A stretch of 64,000 nucleotides of DNA from positions 143,005-207,004 of the forward strand of contig NZ_FNKG01000002.1 of NCBI RefSeq assembly GCF_900101675.1, in the 5' to 3' direction. Position 1 is the stretch's first letter. Each line of letters begins with the position of its first letter. Source of the DNA: Curtobacterium sp. UNCCL20 (GTDB lineage: Bacteria > Actinomycetota > Actinomycetes > Actinomycetales > Microbacteriaceae). The notes under the pieces are model-generated. The model made no database searches. It worked only from the letters and a program-made list of their open reading frames with translations, and was not told the origin of the DNA. Below are positions 59,201-64,000 of this stretch, in pieces. Made by a program: the position numbers and the translations under genes.

Positions 59201-60057
59201 TGGTCGGCGGCGGACAGGCGGCCGTACAGCGGGAGGACCTCGGTGCCCGGGTAGCGCTTGCCCTCGATGGCGTCCTGCGCGTCGCGGATCTCGTTCTCGC
59301 CGGAGAGGAACACGAGGACGTCGCCCGGGTCTTCGCGCGCGAGTTCGTCGAGGGCATCGGTGATGCCCTGCATGGTGTCGCGGTCGTCGGCGGCGTTCGC
59401 GCTGCCGCTCTCGTCGGTGCGCGGATCGGAGTCGTCGGCGTCGTCGTCGCCCGCGTCCTCGGCGACGAGCGGCCGGTACCGGATCTCGACCGGGTAGGTG
59501 CGGCCGGAGACCTCGATGATCGGTGCGCCGCCGAAGTGCTTCGAGAACGACTCCGGGTCGATGGTCGCACTCGTGATGATGAGCTTGAGGTCGGGCCGGC
59601 GGGGCAGGAGCCGCTTGAGGTACCCGAGCAGGAAGTCGATCGTCAGGGACCGCTCGTGTGCCTCGTCGATGATGATCGTGTCGTACCGCTTCAGGTCGCG
59701 GTCGAAGTGGATCTCGTTGAGCAGGATGCCGTCGGTCATCAGCTTCACGCGGGTCTCAGAACTGACCTTGTCGGTGAAGCGGACCTGGTAGCCGACGAGT
59801 CCGCCGAGCTCGCCGCCGCCGAGTTCTTCAGCGACGCGTTCCGCGATGGTGCGCGCAGCGATGCGCCGGGGTTGGGTGTGGCCGATGTGCTCCCGCCCGA
59901 GCTCGAGGCAGATCTTCGGCAGCTGCGTCGTCTTGCCGGAACCGGTGGCGCCGGCGACGATGACGACCTGGTTGTCGCGGATGGCGGCCGCGATGTCGTC
60001 CCGCCGCTGCGACACCGGCAGTTCGGGCGGGTACGTGATGACAGGCGTGGTCGACAT
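56203..60057 (-). CDS. hrpA: ATP-dependent RNA helicase HrpA
   Basis: 1284 residues, full HrpA length. Walker A G-A-T-G-S-G-K-T (36-43), D-E-A-H box (I-I-I-D-E-A-H-E-R-S), helicase C domain, HA2 region and a long C-terminal DUF3418-type extension. It unwinds RNA in rRNA and mRNA turnover. A 30-residue Gly/Ala/Arg insert near residue 980 is encoded by a piece of the dispersed repeat (CGCGCCTCCAGGCC at 57121). ATG at 60057; an ATG two codons earlier is possible. Confidence 0.95.
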   Translation of the reverse strand: MSTTPVITYPPELPVSQRRDDIAAAIRDNQVVIVAGATGSGKTTQLPKICLELGREHIGHTQPRRIAARTIAERVAEELGGGELGGLVGYQVRFTDKVSSETRVKLMTDGILLNEIHFDRDLKRYDTIIIDEAHERSLTIDFLLGYLKRLLPRRPDLKLIITSATIDPESFSKHFGGAPIIEVSGRTYPVEIRYRPLVAEDAGDDDADDSDPRTDESGSANAADDRDTMQGITDALDELAREDPGDVLVFLSGENEIRDAQDAIEGKRYPGTEVLPLYGRLSAADQHRVFERRSTPGIRRRVVLATNVAETSLTVPGIKYVIDTGTARISRYSPRAKVQRLPIEAISQASANQRSGRAGRTSAGIAIRLYSEEDFGRRPEYTDPEILRTNLAAVILQMISLGFGDIESFPFLQPPDSRGVKDGLDLLRELRAVDTVGQITKTGKQLTRLPIDPRLGRMVLEAGRQGVGREVVAIVSALSIQDPRERPLEKRAQADQMHARFADPTSDFLTLLGLWNYIEEQQEAMSSSAFRRLCKAEFLNYLRIREWQDLYRQLTRAAKQVDVRVGQARTDDGDAVHRSLLAGLLSQIGLRDREKRDYLGSRNTRFILFPGSVLAKKQPDAVMAAELVETSRLFARTVGRIDPTWVEPLAGDLLKRTYGEPHWEKKQGAVVAYERVTLFGVPIVQRRRVQYARIDPEHSRELFIRHALVEGEWESQQAFDRANRKLRKELEQLEERTRRRDILLDDENVYEFYDARIPAEIATTRDFEGWWRRTRRDQPDLLTMRRTDLLDESAAEAAEDDVEYPTQWRSGDQRLAIKYRFEPGAQDDGVSVQVPLALLPRMREEGFDWQVRGLRKELVTALIKSLPKQIRKNVVPAADWAEKIVAELPDDAPTEPTESFRATLATAIQRMTYVPVSESDFDLSRVPAHLLPTWAVVDERGRRVEAGKDLSALQSKLKDRTQQSVASATVRAAGRPGGAARVASAGSGRPVEQSGLTAWPSDDLPQVLDTKQAGGVIRAYPSLVEEGDGPKATVGVQLLATPSDRAVRMPAGVRRLVMHAVPSPVSYIQSHLTAQEKLALAASPYPSTAALFDDVLAAVVDAGISRAHPDGMVFTKAEFEAVRDTVSSTVVDTMFTAVSEVAAVLAAHRAAERALKQANSMALLPALTDMRQQMERLVFPGFVSVAGLGRLRRIRVYLQGVEARVQKLLQNPGRDATWMREVTVATDRYTDAGGTFPPAVGAHAELVHARWMLEEFRLSLFAQELGTAETVSLQRITKALAAAR

Positions 60058-60105
60058 GAGCATTCCAGCTTACAGCGGCGCGTGCCGCGCGTGGCGCGGG
60101 CGGTC

Positions 60106-61956
60106 TCAGTCCGGTCGGGCGGCGCGCTCGAGCTGCGTTGCGAGCTCCGGCGCGGACCGGGCGGGTAGGGCGCACACGCGGTCGTGGCAGACGTACGCTG
60201 CGGGGTCGAGTCCGGCGCGCGACGCGAAGAGCTCGAAGCCGGCGGCCTCCCACGCCGACGCCTGCGTCGGCGTGACGACCGCGACGACCGTCCCGGGGCG
60301 CCGGGCAGCGCGTGCCGCGGCCCGGATCGGGTCGGCGCGGTCGGCTGCGACCACCACGACCTCGCGTGACGGCCGCTGCAGGGCGAGCGCCACTCCGAGC
60401 GCGTCGGCGTGCCCGAGCGGGCGCTCCGTGCCGGTCGTCGCCCGGTCCGCGACGAGCCGGACCGAGGCCGACCGGTAGGCCGCGTCACCCGTCAGCGCCG
60501 TGAGCACCGCCGCAGCGGACGCGAGTGCGACCGTTCCGGAGCGGAGCGCGGTCTGTGGCTGCTCACCCGTGGCCGTGCCGGCCGCGGCGAGCACCGGGTC
60601 GACGTCGAACCGCTCGGCCAGGCCGTCGTCGACCAGCGACCGCGCGGCCTCGGCGTACCGGACCTCGCCGGTGGCCAGGGCGAGTTCGAGGAGTCCCTCG
60701 GCGAACAGGCCGACGTCCTCGACGGTGGGTGCCGCCGCGGAGACACCGCGCGGGGTGCTCGACCGAACGGTCACGTGCCCGTCCGTGACGTGCGCGGCGA
60801 GCAGGGCATCGGCGGCACCGCGGGCGAGGGCGAGGATCTCGTCGTCGCCGTGTCGGCCGCCGGCGATCGCCAGTCCCCGGATCGCCAGGCCGTTCCAGCC
60901 CGTCAGCACCTGGTCGTCCAGCGGCGGGGGATCGAGCCGGCTGCGCTCGTCGAGTGGCAGCCGGTACCACTCGCCCTCCACCCGTCGGCCGTCGATGGTC
61001 GACTCGCTGTCCTGCGCGGCGACGAACGCACCGTCACCCCGGCGGAGCGTGTCGCGCAGGAAGTCCGCGATGCCCCGCGCCTGCTCCGCACCGGCGACGG
61101 CGAGGAGCCCGGCGTTGTCGTAGAGCATCCGCTCGTAGTGCGGCACGCTCCAGTCGCGCTGGGTCGCGTACCGGAAGACGCCGCCGTCGGCGTCGGTCAG
61201 TTCCGAGCGTCGGATCGCGTCGAGGGACCGGTCGAGGAGACCAGCCGCCGCCTCGTCGCCGTCGCCGGCGACGTCCGCGAGGAACTCGAGCAGCGGCGCG
61301 CTCGGGAACTTCGGGGCGCCGCCGAGACCGCCGTACGTGGTGTCCTCGGCCTGCGCGAGCTGGTCGGTGACCGCCCGGATGCTGTCGACTGCCGGGAGGC
61401 GCGGCTCGGCTCCGGCGTCCCCCTCGCCCGAGCGGGCGGCCCGGTCCGCTACTGCGCCCTGCCGGATCGCTGCCTGGATGGCGTTCGCGTTCGCGTCCAC
61501 CTCGTGCCGGCGCTCCGTCCAGGCGTCGAGGACCGCCGCGAGGATCTGCCGGAACGCGGGCACCTGCCCGACCGGGGAGGGCGGGAAGTACGTCCCCGCG
61601 AAGAACACGTGGCCGTCCGGCGTGAGGAAGGTCGTCAGCGGCCAGCCGAGCTGCTGCGTGAAGGCGCTCGCCGAGGCCATCAGGCTGGCGTCCACGTCCG
61701 GCCGTTCCTCGCGGTCGACCTTCACCGCGACGAAGTCCCGACGGAGCAGTGCACCGACCTCGGGGTCGGCGAAGCTCTCGCGGGCCATGACGTGGCACCA
61801 GTGGCACGTGGCGTAGCCGACCGACACGAGGACGGGCACGTCCCGCTCGCGTGCCTCGGCGAACGCTTCCGGTCCCCACTCGCGCCAGTCCACCGGGTTG
61901 TCGGCGTGCAGACGCAGGTATGGGCTGACCGAGGCGCCGAGGCGGTTGTCGTTCAT
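60106..61956 (-). CDS. Thioredoxin-domain protein DUF255 (YyaL-like)
   Basis: 616 residues. N-terminal thioredoxin-like domain with [11 protein letters not shown] (C51/C54, C-x-x-C), then an (alpha/alpha)6-barrel part with D-N-A-G-L-L and G-W-N-G-L-A-I-R-G motifs as in glycosidase-like folds. Function is unknown in the family; it may be a redox/glycosidase fusion. Its ATG overlaps the stop of the kinase gene upstream (ATGA). About 50 residues shorter than most homologues. Confidence 0.86.
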   Translation of the reverse strand: MNDNRLGASVSPYLRLHADNPVDWREWGPEAFAEARERDVPVLVSVGYATCHWCHVMARESFADPEVGALLRRDFVAVKVDREERPDVDASLMASASAFTQQLGWPLTTFLTPDGHVFFAGTYFPPSPVGQVPAFRQILAAVLDAWTERRHEVDANANAIQAAIRQGAVADRAARSGEGDAGAEPRLPAVDSIRAVTDQLAQAEDTTYGGLGGAPKFPSAPLLEFLADVAGDGDEAAAGLLDRSLDAIRRSELTDADGGVFRYATQRDWSVPHYERMLYDNAGLLAVAGAEQARGIADFLRDTLRRGDGAFVAAQDSESTIDGRRVEGEWYRLPLDERSRLDPPPLDDQVLTGWNGLAIRGLAIAGGRHGDDEILALARGAADALLAAHVTDGHVTVRSSTPRGVSAAAPTVEDVGLFAEGLLELALATGEVRYAEAARSLVDDGLAERFDVDPVLAAAGTATGEQPQTALRSGTVALASAAAVLTALTGDAAYRSASVRLVADRATTGTERPLGHADALGVALALQRPSREVVVVAADRADPIRAAARAARRPGTVVAVVTPTQASAWEAAGFELFASRAGLDPAAYVCHDRVCALPARSAPELATQLERAARPD

Positions 61957-62519
61957 GCCCCCAGCGTGCCCTCCGCCGGGATCCACCCCGTCAGGAACGC
62001 GAGCCGTCGGGCGACCTGGGCGGGGCTCTGGTCGTCGGTGTCCACTCGGGTGACGGTGTCCGCGGTGGTCTGGTCGAGCCTCCAGGCGGTCCTGGTGCTG
62101 TGCGCGAGCTGCGCCTCCGGGACCGTGCCGCCCGCACGTCGTGCCAGGCGTGCCGACGTCGTGTCGTCGCCTGCCCGGAGCAGCACGGCGGTGACCACGG
62201 GATCGTCGCCCATGGCAGCGGCGAGGTGTTCGTGTTCCAGCACCGAGACGGTGTTCGTGTAGACGAGGCGGTGGTGACCGAGCTCGCGGTAGTTCGCCCA
62301 CACCGCGCGGAGGTTCCGCTCGGCGAGGTGCGCCTCGGGATGCTCGACGTGGGGTGCGGGGTGGGCGAGGTCGAGCGTGTCGCCCTCGATCACCGCGTGC
62401 CGGACGTCCGCCGCGACGAGCAGGTCGTGCAGGGCCTCGGCGGCGGTCGACTTGCCGACGCCGGAGCGTCCGCCGATGAAGAGGACCTCGGAGCGGGGCA
62501 CGGTGTCGGCTGTCGTCAC
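61953..62519 (-). CDS. P-loop kinase-like nucleotide-binding protein
   Basis: 188 residues from a GTG. Walker [10 protein letters not shown] (17-25) and Walker B-like V-I-E-G-D-T-L-D, then a C-terminal helical part with [11 protein letters not shown]. Resembles adenylyl-sulfate/shikimate-like small kinases of unknown substrate. The 5' end is repetitive (18-bp duplication at 62499-62534), so the start could also be a GTG six codons later (62501). Coupled to the DUF255 gene. Confidence 0.75.
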   Translation of the reverse strand: MTTADTVPRSEVLFIGGRSGVGKSTAAEALHDLLVAADVRHAVIEGDTLDLAHPAPHVEHPEAHLAERNLRAVWANYRELGHHRLVYTNTVSVLEHEHLAAAMGDDPVVTAVLLRAGDDTTSARLARRAGGTVPEAQLAHSTRTAWRLDQTTADTVTRVDTDDQSPAQVARRLAFLTGWIPAEGTLGA

Positions 62520-62534
62520 GGTGTCGGCTGTCGG
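62499..62534 (-). repeat. 18-bp duplication at the start of the P-loop kinase gene
   Basis: CACGGTGTCGGCTGTCGT (62499-62516) and CACGGTGTCGGCTGTCGG (62517-62534), followed by more GGCTGTCG copies to 62552. It covers the predicted start codon and the spacer to the upstream epimerase gene. Confidence 0.85.
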
Positions 62535-62555
62535 CTGTCGTTCGGCTGTCGGGCG

Positions 62556-63623
62556 TCAGGCCTGGCCGAGGGAGAGCAGCGCCAGGGCCGCGTCCTCGGG
62601 GCCGTAGTCGAACATCCGGTCCCAGAACGGGTCGGCCGCCCACGGCACGTCACCGTCCGCCGGGACGGCGCGCGCGGTCTCGACGAGCCAGTCGAGTTCC
62701 GGGACGACCGCCGTCCGGAAGGTCGGCGGCTGCCAGCCGAGCGCCCGCGCGGCCGTGGTGTCGAGGACGAACGGTGTCGGGGACGACCAGGGCGTGGTGC
62801 CCACGAAGGCCGGGGCGTTCTCGTCGAGGAGGACCTCGTCGAACGGGTGGTCCAGGTGCCCCGCGATGGTCCGGACGATCTCGAGGACCGACGGTGCGGA
62901 CTCGTCGGCGACGTTGAGGATGCGACGGTCGGGAGCGTCCGCGACGAGCCGGACGAGGGACGCGACGCCGCTCGCCGCCGTCGTGTGGTCGACACCGCGG
63001 CCGTGGTCGGCGAGGAGGATGCGCTCACGGCCGTCGAGTGCCCGGCGGACCACGAACCACTCTCGCGGGCGGCCGATGCCCGTGCCGTACACCTTCGACG
63101 GACGGAGCACCGTGACCGGGGCGCCGTGGTCGAGGAGGACCTGCTCGGCGGCGACCTTCGCGGCACCGTAGCCGTCGCGGCTGGTGGGGTCGCCGTCCGC
63201 CGCGGGGACCGTCGGCTGCAGCTCGGTGACGGCGCCGCCGAACACCGGCTTCTCGGAGGAGTTGGCGTGTCGCCCCTGCTCGTCGGCGTAGACGGCCTTC
63301 GAGGACACGAACACCGTCGAGCCGACGTCGTCGAGGAACGGCCGGAGCTGCAGTGCGTCGTCGCGGGTCAAGCCGACGGTGTCGACGAGGAGGTCGGCTC
63401 CCGGGCGGAGGAGGTCGCGGAGCACGGTCGTGTCGCGACGGTCCCCGGGGACGAAGGAGGCTCCGGCTGCCGTCAGCGCATCGGCCGCCGGTCCGCCCCG
63501 GCGGGCGACGACGTCCACCTGCCAGTCGTCACCGCCCCGGCCCGAGGCGTCGAGGAGTTCGCGCGCGACGGCCGAACCGATCCCGCCGGTACCGCCGAGG
63601 ACGACCGCGCGTCTGGTGCTCAT
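62556..63623 (-). CDS. NAD-dependent epimerase/dehydratase
   Basis: 355 residues, extended SDR. Nucleotide loop G-G-T-G-G-I-G (10-16), active-site Y-x-x-x-K (Y-G-A-A-K), substrate region V-L-R-P-S-K-V-Y-G, and the C-terminal W-L-V-E-T pattern. Related to reductases acting on sugar or isoflavonoid-like substrates. Stops 36 bases before the P-loop kinase start, so possibly an operon of three. Substrate unknown. Confidence 0.86.
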   Translation of the reverse strand: MSTRRAVVLGGTGGIGSAVARELLDASGRGGDDWQVDVVARRGGPAADALTAAGASFVPGDRRDTTVLRDLLRPGADLLVDTVGLTRDDALQLRPFLDDVGSTVFVSSKAVYADEQGRHANSSEKPVFGGAVTELQPTVPAADGDPTSRDGYGAAKVAAEQVLLDHGAPVTVLRPSKVYGTGIGRPREWFVVRRALDGRERILLADHGRGVDHTTAASGVASLVRLVADAPDRRILNVADESAPSVLEIVRTIAGHLDHPFDEVLLDENAPAFVGTTPWSSPTPFVLDTTAARALGWQPPTFRTAVVPELDWLVETARAVPADGDVPWAADPFWDRMFDYGPEDAALALLSLGQA

Positions 63624-63691
63624 GCGTCAACGGTAGTCGGCGCGGGTGCGGGCTCGTCGTCCGCGCGGTTCCGGGAGGTCGTGGGGCGGCG

Positions 63692-63775
63692 GGTCAGGAG
63701 GCGACGGGCTCGCGACCGGTCAGGACGCGACGGGCGCGCGACCGGTCAGGACGCGACGGGCTCGGGCTCGCGACG
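63692..63775. repeat. Three 26-bp tandem units at the 3' end of the sulfurtransferase gene
   Basis: GGTCAGGACGCGACGGGC-type unit at 63692-63717, 63718-63743 and from 63744 on, each with the stop triplet TCA (plus strand). The gene stops in the last unit (63746-63748); the others are spare copies downstream. Confidence 0.85.
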
Positions 63776-64000
63776 CCACCAGTCGGCGAGCGAGCCGTCG
63801 TACACGCGGACCCGCTCGTGACCGAGGACGGTCAGGGCGAGGGCGTCGACGCACGCAGCGCTGCCCACACCGCAGTAGGTGACGATCTCCTCGGAGTCGA
63901 TCACCGCGGCGAAGGCCTCGGCCAGGTCGGCTCCGCGCAGGTACGCGTTCGTGGTCGGGTCGACGATCGAGTCGACCGAGATCGGGGTGCTGCCGGGGAC
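63746..64000 (-). CDS. Rhodanese-type sulfurtransferase (partial, C-terminal end)
   Basis: 84 residues visible; the N-terminus lies beyond the window. Active-site loop I-V-T-Y-C-G-V-G-S-A-A (Cys nucleophile near visible residue 43) and the C-terminal G-H-E-R-V-R-V-Y-D-G-S-L-A-D-W-W are those of the second domain of SseA-type thiosulfate/mercaptopyruvate sulfurtransferases. It transfers a sulfane sulfur. C-terminal tail R-R-E-P-E-P-V-A-S is encoded by the tandem unit described above. Confidence 0.85.
   Translation of the reverse strand, partial: VPGSTPISVDSIVDPTTNAYLRGADLAEAFAAVIDSEEIVTYCGVGSAACVDALALTVLGHERVRVYDGSLADWWRREPEPVAS

Noticed and set aside
56173-60168. A 1331-residue open frame on the plus strand opposite hrpA
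   Set aside because: It mirrors hrpA exactly, has Arg/Val/Asp/Gly-rich composition without any domain, and results from strong third-position G/C bias.
63692-63775. 26-bp units considered as a CRISPR array
   Set aside because: Units are contiguous with no spacers and continue the sulfurtransferase reading frame.

Overview
High-GC (about 70% by eye) actinobacterial chromosome. Gene content suggests Microbacteriaceae, possibly Curtobacterium or a relative: an Asp23/AmaP envelope-stress cluster, a DUF7882-type small protein, a linear mevalonate operon, and strong G/C third-position bias that opens very long false reading frames opposite real genes. No rRNA, tRNA, CRISPR array, insertion sequence, prophage or replication origin was seen. 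Genes are packed tightly; no gene-free stretch exceeds 300 bases (the longest are 30281-30572, 45548-45832 and 22572-22829). All family calls are from reading the sequence; no database was searched.

Layout. 1-1833 (-): Asp23/Gls24 envelope-stress operon, last gene cut by the window edge. 1996-3189 (-): AraC regulator with an extra half HTH domain. 3230-6115 (+): copper operon csoR-copZ-copA behind a CsoR-type operator. 6277-7998: pgi. 8000-8234: repeat-rich spacer. 8235-11468: LysM-like lipoprotein, unknown gene, sugar-porter MFS. 11565-13480 (-): peroxide operon ohrR-ohr-MDR reductase. 13606-15228 (-): DHA2 drug exporter with a 22-bp palindrome in its leader. 15325-20680 (+): complete acetoacetyl-CoA-to-IPP mevalonate operon (mvk-mvaD-mvaK2-mvaA-mvaS), every junction overlapping, with no isomerase gene inside. 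20798-22137 (-): ArsR plus double SRPBCC protein. 22197-22571: DUF7882. 22830-30280 (-): an unusually long GltB-like glutamate synthase coupled by an ATGA overlap to a CysJ-like diflavin reductase, with no gltD. 30573-32914: GT2-GtrA glycosyltransferase, DUF3800-like protein, small membrane protein. 33049-37615 (-): GT39 glycosyltransferase with a two-component system. 37720-51826: metabolic, transport and regulatory genes (fructosamine-kinase-like, LysR/EamA/UbiA, FAD monooxygenase, acyltransferase, TetR/epimerase, NDH-2, RibD-like reductase, two hydrolases, LacI, methyltransferase). 51939-55184 (-): four genes joined by 4-base overlaps (CAT-like, GNAT, two Gfo/Idh/MocA). 55227-64000: YbaK, VOC, HrpA, DUF255 protein, P-loop kinase, epimerase and a partial rhodanese.

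The most notable features beyond gene calls are: (1) the GltB-diflavin reductase pair, which may be a glutamate-synthase-like enzyme with a replaced electron-transfer subunit; (2) a dispersed palindromic repeat family (arms of the GGCCTGGAGGCGCG type, plus two identical 52-bp perfect palindromes) mainly downstream of genes, with pieces also in frame inside several genes where they encode R-A-S-R-P; (3) recurrent microduplications at gene ends; and (4) several clean operator-like palindromes next to regulators or exporters.
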